From: Rhodomicrobium vannielii ATCC 17100 | GTDB taxonomy: Bacteria > Pseudomonadota > Alphaproteobacteria > Rhizobiales > Rhodomicrobiaceae | DNA: 64,000 bases | Assembly (NCBI RefSeq): GCF_000166055.1 | Contig: NC_014664.1 | Span: 1,680,001-1,744,000 of the forward strand | Direction of reading: 5' to 3' | Shown here: positions 25,588 through 34,936 of the stretch, one piece after another | Layout of the letters: each line of letters opens with the position of its first letter | Numbering within the stretch: the stretch's first letter is position 1 | Program-made: the position numbers and the translations under genes | The notes under the pieces: model-generated | Databases searched by the model: none | Told to the model about the DNA's origin: nothing | Seen by the model: the letters and a program-made list of their open reading frames with translations, nothing else

Positions 25588-27096
25588 TTACTTCGCGGCG
25601 GCCGTATCCCGGCCCACCTTCTCCAGAATGCCCGACGCATGCGTCATGACATGGAAGATCATGTTCTGCTCGATGACGCCCTGAAACAGGTGCGCCGAGG
25701 GCCCCTGCGCGAAGACGGCCACGTCGTCGCCCGCGTGCGATTCCGCGTCGAGCGGGATCAGCGCCTGCTGGCGGAAGTCGAGGGCGGTGGTATCCACGCC
25801 GTTGAGATCGGCGCGCGCCTCGTTCGCCTTGGCGCCCGGCCCGTTCAGATAGCCGAGCGTGGTGTAGGGCTTGCCGTCGAGGCCGTAGCCCGCGAGGCCG
25901 AGGATCGGGTTGCCGCGCTTCGGATAGCCCGAGATGGAGAAGACGTGGCTGTGGTCCGCCGTCAGGATAATCAGCGTTTCCTCGGGATCGACCTTGGCGT
26001 AAGCGGCCTTCACCGCCTCGTCGAGCGCCAGCGTATCGAGGAGCGCGAGACCGGCCTTGCCGTCGTGATGAGCGTGGTCGATGCGGCCACCCTCCACCAT
26101 CAGCACGAAGCCATCCTTGTTCTTCGACAGAAAGTCGATGGCCTTGGTGGTCATCTCCGCGAGTGAGGGCTCGCCCGCCTTGTCCTTCGCGCGTTCCGCC
26201 TCGTATTGCATGTGGCTGCGCTCGAAAAGGCCGAGCACATGGCCGGTTTTGGCCGGATCGATTGCGTCGAACTGCTCCTTGTTCCAGACATAGGCCGCGT
26301 CGTTGTATTTGCGCTGCCACTCATCGACGAGATTGCGGCCATCGGCGCGCGTGCCCGTCTTGCCTTCGGTTTCAGGGTCGGCGACTTCCTTCGGCAGGAA
26401 ATACGATCGGCCGCCGCCGAGAATCACCTCGAAGCCGTTGCCTGCGGGCCATTCGACGAGTTGCGTGGCGATGTCCTTGCAGCCCGCCGCTTTCGCGGGG
26501 CCGGGAAGGTTCGTATCGACTTCCCAGTCGCGGCCCGCCGTCTTGGCGTATGCTGCCGCGGGCGTCGCATGCGTGATGCGCGCCGTCGAAACGATGCCGG
26601 TCGAAAGCCCGGCCTTTTCGGCCAGTTCGAAGATCGTCGTGACCTCGGTGCCCTTCTGGCTCGCGCAATTGCCAACCGTCACGTGCTGATCGACGCCGAT
26701 GGTGCCATTGACCGACTTTACGCCGGACACCAACGCGGTCGCAGTCGGCGCGGAATCCGCCACCTGGCTGTCATGCGTATAAGTCTTCGACAGCGCCACA
26801 TAGGGAAGAAGGGTCTCGAACGCGAGCGAGTTGCTTTCGCCATCCACGCCGCGCCGCTGCCCGTCCATGATGCGGGCGGCCGTCACCGTCGGAATCGACA
26901 TGCCGTCGCCGATGAACAGGATGATGTTCTTCGCCTTCTTCGTATTCGGCTGGCGTGCGAGGATTTTTTCGAGATCAGCCTTCGCCGCAAGGAAATAGCT
27001 GTCCTGCGCCTGCTTGATGCCCTGCGCCTGGGCGGGTGCGCATAGCGCTGCCACGCCCGCGAGTCCCAAGGCCACCGCGAGGGTTCGTGATGTCAT
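25588..27096 (-). CDS. phoA: Alkaline phosphatase (PhoA family), secreted
   Basis: A 502-residue periplasmic or extracellular phosphomonoesterase. The signal peptide spans about 1-24 (ending APAQAQ). The first metal-binding site is IILFIGDGMS, the nucleophile is Ser in VADSAPTATAL, and GGRIDHAHHDGKAG and LTADHSHVFS give the remaining Zn/Mg ligands. The start at 27096 is chosen for GGGAG seven bases upstream; the frame stays open 36 codons further. A degenerate PHO-box-like repeat lies about 55 bases upstream, so phosphate control by PhoB is likely. Monocistronic. Confidence 0.92.
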   Translation of the reverse strand: MTSRTLAVALGLAGVAALCAPAQAQGIKQAQDSYFLAAKADLEKILARQPNTKKAKNIILFIGDGMSIPTVTAARIMDGQRRGVDGESNSLAFETLLPYVALSKTYTHDSQVADSAPTATALVSGVKSVNGTIGVDQHVTVGNCASQKGTEVTTIFELAEKAGLSTGIVSTARITHATPAAAYAKTAGRDWEVDTNLPGPAKAAGCKDIATQLVEWPAGNGFEVILGGGRSYFLPKEVADPETEGKTGTRADGRNLVDEWQRKYNDAAYVWNKEQFDAIDPAKTGHVLGLFERSHMQYEAERAKDKAGEPSLAEMTTKAIDFLSKNKDGFVLMVEGGRIDHAHHDGKAGLALLDTLALDEAVKAAYAKVDPEETLIILTADHSHVFSISGYPKRGNPILGLAGYGLDGKPYTTLGYLNGPGAKANEARADLNGVDTTALDFRQQALIPLDAESHAGDDVAVFAQGPSAHLFQGVIEQNMIFHVMTHASGILEKVGRDTAAAK

Positions 27097-27151
27097 TTCG
27101 TGCTCCCGTAATGAGCCGCCGGCCGGTCGGCGAGCCCCAGCTTCCGTTATT

Positions 27152-27169
27152 ACGATAGCCTTGTCACAG
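27152..27169 (-). promoter_or_regulatory. Possible PHO box
   Basis: On the minus strand CTGTGAC, four bases, then CTATCGT: two imperfect 7-base direct repeats with PHO-box spacing, about 55 bases before the alkaline phosphatase start. Each half matches the consensus CTGTCAT only at 4-5 of 7 positions. Confidence 0.3.
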
Positions 27170-27477
27170 ATATATGTCGGTGCCCGACAGAAGGGGCAAA
27201 GCAAAAGGCGAAGCCTACGTTTGCTATATTAGGCATGCTTTATTTGCATGGCCTAGCCTCAGTCGCGCACAGAGTTGTTCCTCCCTCTTTCGTGGGTATT
27301 TGCCAAATTTTCGCTTTGTTTTCAACGTTAAGCCGAAAGTCTTAGCCCCAATGTCTTAGCTCCGTCGCATGGGAGCTATGCTAAATCTGCGATGTATTCG
27401 CGCACCGGAAACGCCTCCGGCAAACGCCATTTGTCCGGTTTTTCGAAACAGACGCATATCCAGATTGGGAGGGTTTA

Positions 27478-29211
27478 GTGACAGACATCGCAGCAGGCAG
27501 AGCCTACACACCAGCGGGCGCAATCAGCCCCGCTGAGCAGCGGAAGGTGGTCTTTGCATCTTCGCTCGGCACCGTATTCGAGTGGTACGACTTCTACCTT
27601 TACGGTTCGCTCGCGGCCATCATCGGCTCGCACTTCTTCTCCGGCCTGACCGAGTCCGGTCAGTTCATCTTCGCGCTGCTCGCCTTCGCTGCGGGCTTCT
27701 TCGTGCGCCCCTTCGGCGCCATCGTGTTCGGCCGCCTCGGCGACCTCGTCGGCCGTAAATACACCTTCCTTATCACCATCCTCATCATGGGCCTGTCGAC
27801 CTTCCTCGTCGGCGTGCTGCCCGGCTACAATACGATCGGCGTCGCGGCGCCCGTCATCCTGATCGTGTTGCGCCTGCTGCAAGGCCTCGCGCTCGGCGGC
27901 GAGTATGGCGGCGCTGCGATCTACGTGGCGGAGCATGCGGAACCCAACAAGCGCGGTTACCGCACGAGCTGGATCCAGACTACGGCAACGCTCGGCCTGT
28001 TCCTTTCGCTGATCGTCATCCTTCTTTGCCGCTATTTCTCCCCCGGTGACACGGCCGCCGAAAAGGCTGCCTCGTTCGCGGCCGAATACGGCTTCTGGCG
28101 CATTCCCTTCCTCGTTTCCATCGTGCTGCTCGGCGTCTCGGTCTGGATCCGCATGACCCTGAACGAGTCGCCCGTCTTCAAGGCGATGAAGGAAGAGGGC
28201 CGCACTTCCAAGGCACCGCTCTCGGAAGCGTTCGGCAACTGGAGCAACGGCCGCCTCGTTCTGCTCGCGCTGTTCGGTCTCACCGCCGGTCAGGCCGTCG
28301 TGTGGTACACGGGCCAGTTCTACGCGCTGTTCTTCCTGACGCAGACGCTCAAGGTCGACCCCTATTGGTCGAACATCATGATCGCGATTGCGCTCCTCAT
28401 CGGCACGCCGTTCTTCGTCATCTTCGGCTGGCTCTCGGACAAGATCGGCCGCAAGCCCATCATCATGGTCGGCCTGCTGCTTGCGATCCTCACCTACTAC
28501 CCGACCGGCCTTCTGAAGCCGCTCGGCCTCGGCTCCTACGCCTATCCCGGCGTGTTCGAACTCCTGACGCATGCAGGCAACCCGCAGCTTGCCAAGGCCA
28601 TCGACACGTCTCCGGTTTCGGTCTTCGCCGACCCGAGCCAGTGCCGTCTCCAGTTCGACCCCGTGGGCAAGTCGAAGTTCACCTCGCCTTGCGACGTTGC
28701 GAAGTCTTCGCTCGTGAAGGCCGGCGTACCTTACATCAACGAGACGGGTGCGGCTGGTACAGCCACGATCAAGATCGGCGAGACAGTGGTGCAGTCGTAT
28801 GATGCGGCGGCCCCCGACGCCAAGGTTCAGGGCGAACGCTTCAAGAAAGAACTCGCCGAAGCGCTCAAGACTGCGGGCTATCCGGCGAAGTCTGCGCTCG
28901 AAGGCGTGAGCTGGCCGGTGGTCGCGCTTCTCGTCTACCTCGTCTTCCTCGTGACGATGGTGTACGGCCCGATCGCGGCGATGCTTGTCGAACTCTTCCC
29001 GACCCGCATCCGCTACACCGCGATGTCCCTGCCCTATCACATCGGCAACGGCTGGTTCGGCGGCTTCCTTCCGATCACCGCCTTCGCCATCGTGGCCTCG
29101 ACCGGCAACATCTACGCTGGCCTGATGTACCCGGTGATCGTGGCGATCATGACCCTCGTCCTCGGCGTGCTCTTCCTGCGCGAGACGAAGGGCCGCGACA
29201 TCGTCAACTAA
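27478..29211 (+). CDS. MFS transporter, metabolite:H+ symporter (MHS) family
   Basis: A 577-residue 12-helix transporter of the ShiA/ProP/KgtP group, importing an organic acid or osmolyte with protons. SSLGTVFEWYDFYLYGSLA at the start, GRLGDLVGRKYTF in the first cytoplasmic loop and GLALGGEYGGAAIYVAEHA are family hallmarks; GWLSDKIGRKP repeats the loop motif in the second half. The gene starts with GTG after GGGAGG. Unusual: about 110 soluble residues (about 355-470, with two Cys) are inserted between two helices in the C-terminal half, making it longer than the usual 430-450. Substrate unknown. Confidence 0.88.
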   Translation: MTDIAAGRAYTPAGAISPAEQRKVVFASSLGTVFEWYDFYLYGSLAAIIGSHFFSGLTESGQFIFALLAFAAGFFVRPFGAIVFGRLGDLVGRKYTFLITILIMGLSTFLVGVLPGYNTIGVAAPVILIVLRLLQGLALGGEYGGAAIYVAEHAEPNKRGYRTSWIQTTATLGLFLSLIVILLCRYFSPGDTAAEKAASFAAEYGFWRIPFLVSIVLLGVSVWIRMTLNESPVFKAMKEEGRTSKAPLSEAFGNWSNGRLVLLALFGLTAGQAVVWYTGQFYALFFLTQTLKVDPYWSNIMIAIALLIGTPFFVIFGWLSDKIGRKPIIMVGLLLAILTYYPTGLLKPLGLGSYAYPGVFELLTHAGNPQLAKAIDTSPVSVFADPSQCRLQFDPVGKSKFTSPCDVAKSSLVKAGVPYINETGAAGTATIKIGETVVQSYDAAAPDAKVQGERFKKELAEALKTAGYPAKSALEGVSWPVVALLVYLVFLVTMVYGPIAAMLVELFPTRIRYTAMSLPYHIGNGWFGGFLPITAFAIVASTGNIYAGLMYPVIVAIMTLVLGVLFLRETKGRDIVN

Positions 29212-29260
29212 GACAACTCCGCCCTCGGGTCTCGGCCCGGGGGCTTACCGCTCAATGGAA

Positions 29261-29288
29261 AAGCCCGCGTTTTCACGTGGGCTTTTTT
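29261..29288 (+). terminator. Intrinsic terminator of the MHS transporter
   Basis: A 10-base stem, AAGCCCGCGT (29261-29270) with ACGTGGGCTT (29275-29284), loop TTTC, followed by T4. Confidence 0.88.
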
Positions 29289-29430
29289 GCGTTTCCGGTA
29301 AGGCCCCGCAAGGCATCCGCTGTCATTTGTCGATCAATTCCCGCGCTCCCGTGAGCCATCGCGCGCGAAACGCGTTTCACCGCAATCGCGCACAACGCGC
29401 CAAAAATCGAGAACGACAGGAGAGGAAACG

Positions 29431-29658
29431 ATGAAACGAGTGCTCACGGCAGCCGCGATGACCGTCTGTTTCAGCGGCGCCGCGTGGGCCGCTTGCAGCG
29501 GCGGCTCGCTCCCGGACGGAAAGGGCGGGTGTTACTACCCGCCCTTCGCATCCGCCGACTGGTACAAGAAGCAAAAGATCCGCGAAGCCCGCATGCGCCG
29601 TCTTTGCGCGATGGGGCGGAAATGGGCCTGTCCCGGACCGGGGCCGGTGGTGAGATAG
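29431..29658 (+). CDS. Small secreted cysteine-containing protein
   Basis: A 75-residue protein with a clear Sec signal peptide (about 1-20, MKRVLTAAAMTVCFSGAAWA). The mature part is about 55 residues with four cysteines (ACSGG, GCYYPP, RLCAMG, ACPG), probably two disulfides, and a basic KKQKIREARMRR stretch. AGGAGAGG precedes the ATG. No family recognised. Small periplasmic proteins of this look are common in Rhizobiales. Monocistronic and convergent with maeB. Confidence 0.72.
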   Translation: MKRVLTAAAMTVCFSGAAWAACSGGSLPDGKGGCYYPPFASADWYKKQKIREARMRRLCAMGRKWACPGPGPVVR

Positions 29659-29709
29659 GGCCGGGTCGAACGCGCCAGCCGCGAAGCTCGGCGCGACCGA
29701 GGCCGGGCC

Positions 29710-31989
29710 TTACTTCGCCTCCCGGCTTTCGCCCGCGCCGACCACAGCCACCGCCGTCATATTGACGAGTCCGCGCACGGAAGCGGACGGCGTCACGATG
29801 TGGGCAGGCATAGCCGCGCCGAGCAGGATCGGCCCGATGGAGATGGCCGAGCCCAGCACCTTGATCGCGTTATAGGCGATGTTGGCGGCGTCGAGCGACG
29901 GCATGATGAGCACGTTCGCCTCGCCTTCGAGCTTCGAATAGGGGAACAGCTCGCGCCGCACGCCTTCCGACAGCGCCATATCGGAATGCATCTCGCCCTC
30001 GGCCTCGACGCCCGGCTCGCGCTCCCAGAACAATTGCAGCGCCTCGCGCATCTTCTTCGCGCTGGGCGTATTGCCGCTGCCGAAGTTTGAATGCGAGAGG
30101 AAGGCGAGTTTCGGCGTCAGACCGAAGCGGGCCACCTGCCGCGCCGAAAGCACGGCGGCTTCGGCCACCTCCTCTGCGGTCGGGTCGTAGTTCACCTGCG
30201 TGTCGGCGACGAAGAACGTGCCCGACTCGAGCACGAGCGCATTCAGCGCGGCGAAATTCTTCACGCCCGCGCGCAAGCCGATGATGTCGGAAATGTCCTT
30301 CAGGTGCCGGTCGAAGCGCCCGGTCGTGCCGCAGATCATCGCGTCCGCCTCGCCGCGCTTCAGCAGCATCGCGGCGATCACGGTGTTCTGCCGACGCGCC
30401 GCGACGCGCGCATCAGAGCGGGTGATGCCCTTGCGGTCGGTAAGGCGGTGATAGTCGGCGGCGAGGTCGTCGACGGTCGCATCTTCGGTCGGGTCGAACA
30501 CCTGGAAATCGACGCCGGGCTTCATCGGCAACGCCAGATCGCGCAGGCGCTCTTCCATGAATTTGCGGCTGCCGACGAGGATCGGCTGAGCGATGCCTTC
30601 CGAGAGCACCTGATACGCCGCCTGAAGCACCTTCACGCGGTCGCCTTCCGCGAAGATGACACGCTTCGGCGCGCGTTTCGCGGCCTCGAACACGGGCTTC
30701 ATGACGAGGCCGGAGCGGAACACGAAGCGCACGAGCTTTTCGCGATAGGCGGCGAAATCCGCGATGGGCCGCGTCGCAACGCCGGACTCCATCGCGGCGC
30801 GGGCGACGGCGGGCGCAAGCCGCGTGATGAGGCGCGGGTCGAACGGCTTCGGGATGATGTAATCAGGCCCGAAATGGAAGCTCTCCGCGCCGTAGGCCGT
30901 CAGCACGATGTCGTGCGCCTCGGCCTGCGCAAGATCGGCGATGGCCATGGCGCAGGCTTTTTTCATTGTCTCGTTGATCTCGGTCGCGCCCGCATCGAGT
31001 GCGCCCCGGAACAGGAAGGGGAAGCACAGCACGTTGTTGACCTGGTTCGGAAAGTCCGAACGGCCCGTGGCGATGATCGCGTCCGGGCGAACCGCCTTCA
31101 CCTCGTCCGGCATGATCTCGGGCGTCGGGTTCGCGAGCGCCATGATGATGGGCCGTTCCGCCATGGTCTTCACCATGTCGGCGGAGACGACGCGCGGCGC
31201 GGACAGTCCGAGGAAGATATCCGCGCCCACCAGCGTCTCGGCGAGCTTGCGGAATTCCGTCGGCTGCGCATAGCGCGCGAGGTAGGGATTCATCTCCTCG
31301 GTGCGGCCCTCATAGACCACGCCCACGCGGTCGGACACGAAGATGTTTTCGCGCCTGAGGCCGAGGCTGACGAGCAGGTTGAGGCAGGCGAGCGCCGCCG
31401 CACCGCCGCCGCAGCACGCGAGGCGCACGCTGCCGATGTCCTTGCCGACGAGTTTCAGCCCGTTAAGGATCGCCGCGGCGACCACGATGGCGGTGCCGTG
31501 CTGATCGTCATGCATGACCGGGATGTTCATGCGCTCACGGAGCTTCTGCTCGATCTCGAAGCACTCGGGCGCCTTGATGTCTTCAAGGTTGATCGCGCCG
31601 AAGGTCGGCTCAAGCGCCGCCACCGCATCCACGAACCGGTCGGGGTCTTTCGCATCGACTTCGATGTCGAACACGTCGATGCCCGCGAACTTCTTGAACA
31701 GCACCGCCTTGCCTTCCATCACGGGCTTGGAGGCGAGCGGGCCGATATTGCCGAGGCCGAGCACGGCGGTGCCGTTGGTGATGACGCCGATCAGGTTGGC
31801 GCGCGCGGTGAGGCGCGCCGCCGCCGCCGGGTCGGCCACGATCTCGTCGCAGGCGAACGCCACGCCCGGCGAGTAGGCGAGCGACAGGTCTCGCTGGGTA
31901 GACAGCGGCTTCGTCGGCGTGACGGCGAGTTTTCCCGGCGGGTCGCTCTCGTGATATTCGATCGCGCTCTGCTTGAAATCCTTCGCCAT
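29710..31989 (-). CDS. maeB: NADP-dependent malic enzyme with phosphotransacetylase-like domain
   Basis: A 759-residue enzyme that decarboxylates malate to pyruvate with NADP+. N-terminal malic domain and NAD-binding domain (about 1-425): [12 protein letters not shown], the metal/substrate Asp region [11 protein letters not shown], and [16 protein letters not shown]. The C-terminal half (about 430-759) resembles phosphate acetyltransferase and is regulatory, not catalytic, in this family; [18 protein letters not shown] lies there. The start at 31989 has AGGAGA upstream; an in-frame ATG 12 codons earlier is less likely. It links the TCA cycle to NADPH and acetyl-CoA supply. Confidence 0.95.
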   Translation of the reverse strand: MAKDFKQSAIEYHESDPPGKLAVTPTKPLSTQRDLSLAYSPGVAFACDEIVADPAAAARLTARANLIGVITNGTAVLGLGNIGPLASKPVMEGKAVLFKKFAGIDVFDIEVDAKDPDRFVDAVAALEPTFGAINLEDIKAPECFEIEQKLRERMNIPVMHDDQHGTAIVVAAAILNGLKLVGKDIGSVRLACCGGGAAALACLNLLVSLGLRRENIFVSDRVGVVYEGRTEEMNPYLARYAQPTEFRKLAETLVGADIFLGLSAPRVVSADMVKTMAERPIIMALANPTPEIMPDEVKAVRPDAIIATGRSDFPNQVNNVLCFPFLFRGALDAGATEINETMKKACAMAIADLAQAEAHDIVLTAYGAESFHFGPDYIIPKPFDPRLITRLAPAVARAAMESGVATRPIADFAAYREKLVRFVFRSGLVMKPVFEAAKRAPKRVIFAEGDRVKVLQAAYQVLSEGIAQPILVGSRKFMEERLRDLALPMKPGVDFQVFDPTEDATVDDLAADYHRLTDRKGITRSDARVAARRQNTVIAAMLLKRGEADAMICGTTGRFDRHLKDISDIIGLRAGVKNFAALNALVLESGTFFVADTQVNYDPTAEEVAEAAVLSARQVARFGLTPKLAFLSHSNFGSGNTPSAKKMREALQLFWEREPGVEAEGEMHSDMALSEGVRRELFPYSKLEGEANVLIMPSLDAANIAYNAIKVLGSAISIGPILLGAAMPAHIVTPSASVRGLVNMTAVAVVGAGESREAK

Positions 31990-32115
31990 CGGGGCCGTTC
32001 TCCTGCGGGTGTTTGTCACCCCCACAGCTAGGCCATTCGCGGCGGCTGTTCAATGCACGCTTGCGCTACGCCGACGCGCGACTATCAGCCATGCGGAGGA
32101 TGGGCGAAACGCGCG

Positions 32116-32481
32116 TCACACCTTCGGCACGAAGATGAGCCGCTCGACGGGTTCGCCCTCGCAGAGATGCGACACGCAGATCTCGTCGATGTCCTCGACC
32201 GTCTTCGGCGCGTACCAGATGCCCTCGGGATAGACGACGACCACCGGTCCCGCCTGACAGAAGCCGAGACAGCCCGTCACCGTGACGGCGAGTTCCGGGT
32301 CTTGCAACGCCTGTATCTTCGCGGAAAGGCGCTCGATCAGCGGCATCGCGCCGGAGGCCGCACAACTGCCGCGCGGATGCATCGGCGGCCGCTGCTGCGC
32401 GCAGATGAAGACGTGGCGCTTGAACACCAGCGGCAGGTCGAAAGGTCTGCCTTCCGGGGTGGCTGTGAGGGCTTCGGTCAT
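32116..32481 (-). CDS. Thioredoxin-like [2Fe-2S] ferredoxin
   Basis: A 121-residue cytoplasmic ferredoxin of the thioredoxin-fold (Shethna/Aquifex Fd-like) type. The four cluster cysteines lie as C-x12-C (VFICAQQ to RGSCA) and C-x3-C (GCLGFCQAGP). The start at 32481 has AGGAGA upstream; the frame stays open further but without support. Members donate electrons in poorly defined pathways. It lies between maeB and a Rieske-type protein, all on the minus strand, which may reflect loose functional grouping. Confidence 0.85.
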   Translation of the reverse strand: MTEALTATPEGRPFDLPLVFKRHVFICAQQRPPMHPRGSCAASGAMPLIERLSAKIQALQDPELAVTVTGCLGFCQAGPVVVVYPEGIWYAPKTVEDIDEICVSHLCEGEPVERLIFVPKV

Positions 32482-32749
32482 TCGCTTCTCCTGTGCGTAG
32501 GCCGCGCGCGGCAGAAGGCAGAGAGCAAGGTTCGTACCGAAAGCGTCGCCGGGTGCTAAACGGCGGATCGCGGGAGATGCGCGCTTCCTGCGGCCGAGCG
32601 CGAAGGCTGGAACTGGACTAATTAAACAAAGCGAATGTTCCGTTCCGGCCAAAATGACGCATGCTGAGCGCGCTCGTCCCGACGTTGCCGGCACGAATAA
32701 GGCGGCGCGCGTTCGCACACCGCCTGAAACCGCTGCGCTCGCGCGTCGC
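32482..32749. other. Intergenic region between the two Fe-S genes
   Basis: About 270 bases holding the promoter of the ferredoxin gene and the end of the Rieske gene. I see no further gene or clear terminator. Confidence 0.4.
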
Positions 32750-33175
32750 CTATTCGGAAACGATCATGATTTCCGGCGGACCAGCGTCGTCGTCCTCGGC
32801 AAGTTCGACGCCCGCGATACACACGTCGCCGTCGATGATCGCGACGGGTATGCTTTCGAGGCTCTGAAACTTGCAGTCGCCTTCGACGCAAAGCCCCGTA
32901 TTCGGCTCGAACCTCGCGTCATGCTGCATGCAGTGCAGATGGCGCCGCCCGTCCGACACGTAATTCTCGGACTCTTCGTAAAGCGGCTTCTTCTCGTGCG
33001 GGCAGGCATTCACGTAGGCGTAAAACTTCCGAGCCTCGTCGCGCACGATCAGAATGGGGAACGGCTCATCCTTGCCATCCGCGCCTACCTTAGCAAGGGT
33101 GAACGGCTGCACCCAGCCGGGCGCAATGTTCGCCTCGCAAACGGCGTAGACGATGGTTTCTTTCGTATCGGTCAT
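32750..33175 (-). CDS. Rieske-type [2Fe-2S] protein
   Basis: A 141-residue protein with a Rieske fold. The cluster ligands are in ACPHEKKPLYEESE (C-x-H) and LHCMQHDARF (C-x2-H), spaced about 19 residues apart; PNTGLCVEGDC carries extra cysteines. It is a stand-alone ferredoxin-like Rieske protein, such as those serving oxygenases or nitrite reductase small subunits. The start at 33175 is uncertain: an in-frame ATG at 33217 would add 14 residues, and neither has a strong ribosome binding site. Partner unknown. Confidence 0.82.
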   Translation of the reverse strand: MTDTKETIVYAVCEANIAPGWVQPFTLAKVGADGKDEPFPILIVRDEARKFYAYVNACPHEKKPLYEESENYVSDGRRHLHCMQHDARFEPNTGLCVEGDCKFQSLESIPVAIIDGDVCIAGVELAEDDDAGPPEIMIVSE

Positions 33176-33383
33176 CTGATGTCCCTGTGCTGGGTTCACG
33201 CCCTGATCTTTCGCCATGTCATGCAAGGAGCATGCCCCGTTGAGCCGACTTTAGAGACATTCCGAAACGGATACCAGCGCATCTTCCCTACGGTGGCATG
33301 TCGCTCTAACCGTTGCCTCGCGCGCGGTCGCCGGACATAGTGCGCCCTGCGACGCTCGGCCTTGTGAGACGGACGGAGAGCCC

Positions 33384-33770
33384 ATGAGGATATTTTTCGC
33401 ATTTTTTATTTGTATGGCTGCGTCTTCGCACGCGCGCGCCGAAGAAGTTCGGCAACCTCTCGACGCCTGCCTCGACAAGGCCATGTCGACGGCGGCCACG
33501 GTGGATTGCATCGGCCGCGACTTTGAGCGGAACGATGCCGAGTTGAACCGGATTTACAAGACGCTCCTCGAAAAGAACTCCAGCGAGGACGACGCGCAAG
33601 AAATCCGCGGGCGGCTCATTGAATCTCAACGCGCGTGGCTCAAGTTCCGCGATACGAATTGCAATTGGCGGGGAAGCGTAATGCTGGGTGGCACGGGTGA
33701 GAAAGTCATCGTTTCGGGATGCGTAAACCAGATGACGATAGACCGGGTCAAGGAACTGAAGGCCGACTGA
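33384..33770 (+). CDS. LprI-like (DUF1311) secreted protein
   Basis: A 128-residue protein with a Sec signal peptide (about 1-19, ending ARA-EE) and a DUF1311/LprI domain: four cysteines (about 29, 42, 93, 109) and the pattern RDFERNDAELNRIYKTLLEK followed by ESQRAWLKFRDTNCNW. Family members include a mycobacterial lysozyme inhibitor, but the function elsewhere is open. Its stop overlaps the rhomboid start by one base, so the two are translated together. Confidence 0.87.
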   Translation: MRIFFAFFICMAASSHARAEEVRQPLDACLDKAMSTAATVDCIGRDFERNDAELNRIYKTLLEKNSSEDDAQEIRGRLIESQRAWLKFRDTNCNWRGSVMLGGTGEKVIVSGCVNQMTIDRVKELKAD

Positions 33771-34900
33771 TGCGAGACATCCCCCTGCCGGACGGCCGCG
33801 ACGCGGTGAGCGCATACCAGCGGCCGCCGTTGACCGCCACGTTGGGCCTGATCGGCGCCATCCTCGCCGTGTATCTGTGCGAGGCCGTGTTTCGCATCGA
33901 CGGAAGCGGCACCCTCTTCGATCCCGGCATCTCGACGCTCGTCGCACTTGGCGCGCTCGACAAGAGCCTCGTCGTGGAGGGCGGCCAATGGTGGCGGCTG
34001 TTCTCCGCGCCGCTGCTGCATGGCGGCGTGCCGCATCTTGCGTTGAACAGCCTCGCGCTTCTGTTCGCGGGCGCGGCGCTGGAACGCGTGGTCGGCCCCA
34101 TCTGGTTCGCGGCGATCTTCGTCGTTGGTGCGCTCGGCGGCGGGCTGGCGTCGCTCGCCATCAACGCGGCGGACCTCATTTCGGTCGGCGCGTCGGGCGC
34201 GATCATGGGCCTTTTCGCGGCGGCGCTCGTCATCGCCTATCGCTTTCCGATGCAATCCCGCCAGCGGCGGCTGATGCTGTCGGGTTCGCTCGGCGTGCTC
34301 ATTCCGTCGCTTATCCCGCTGTTCGACGGGCTGTTCGGGCAACGCATCGACTTCGCGGCGCATATCGGCGGCGCAATCGCCGGCGGCATCGTCGGGGGCA
34401 CCCTGCTCGGCCTGTGGCATCCAGATACCGAGGCGCCGCCGCACCGCAAGACGGCTATCGCGATCGCGGTCCTCGGCCTGTGTGGCGCGATCTTCGCCGC
34501 GTCGCAGGTCGTCGCGACCTACAGTTCGCAGACGCTTGCGGTTCACGTCATCCCCGACGCGCGGTTGCCCAAGGGCATGGACGAGATCCGGGCGCGCTCG
34601 GCGGAGCTTCTCGCGGAGTTCCCGCGCGATCCGCGCTCGCACATTTACCGTGCCGTGACGCTGCAAGGCGACAACGACAACGCCGGTGCGGAACGCGAAT
34701 GGCGTGCGGCGCTCGCCGAACGCGAGATGCTGCGCGCGTTCTTCAAGCCCGAGCTGGAGCACCTGATCCGGGTGAACCTTGCGCTGCTTTTGAAGGAGAG
34801 CGGGCGCAGGGCGGAGGCCGCGGCGATGGCGCAGCCCGTCTGCGCCTTCAAGGGCGAACGTCAGATCTTGCTGGAAAATGCGGGGCTTTGCCGGCGTTGA
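33770..34900 (+). CDS. Rhomboid-family intramembrane serine protease
   Basis: A 376-residue membrane protein. Six helices in about 20-225 form a rhomboid core: HGGVPHLALNSLAL has the HxxxN oxyanion residues, GASGAIMGLFAA the catalytic Ser, and FAAHIGGAIAGGIVGG the catalytic His. A seventh helix (about 225-250) is followed by a soluble tail of about 120 residues with TPR-like helices (RDPRSHIYRAVTLQGDNDNA). The start overlaps the preceding LprI-like gene (TGATG). The protease may process a membrane protein related to that neighbour, but this is inference. Confidence 0.88.
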   Translation: MRDIPLPDGRDAVSAYQRPPLTATLGLIGAILAVYLCEAVFRIDGSGTLFDPGISTLVALGALDKSLVVEGGQWWRLFSAPLLHGGVPHLALNSLALLFAGAALERVVGPIWFAAIFVVGALGGGLASLAINAADLISVGASGAIMGLFAAALVIAYRFPMQSRQRRLMLSGSLGVLIPSLIPLFDGLFGQRIDFAAHIGGAIAGGIVGGTLLGLWHPDTEAPPHRKTAIAIAVLGLCGAIFAASQVVATYSSQTLAVHVIPDARLPKGMDEIRARSAELLAEFPRDPRSHIYRAVTLQGDNDNAGAEREWRAALAEREMLRAFFKPELEHLIRVNLALLLKESGRRAEAAAMAQPVCAFKGERQILLENAGLCRR

Positions 34901-34936
34901 AGGAGAAGGCCGCGCGATGGCCCGGCGGAGGAAACG

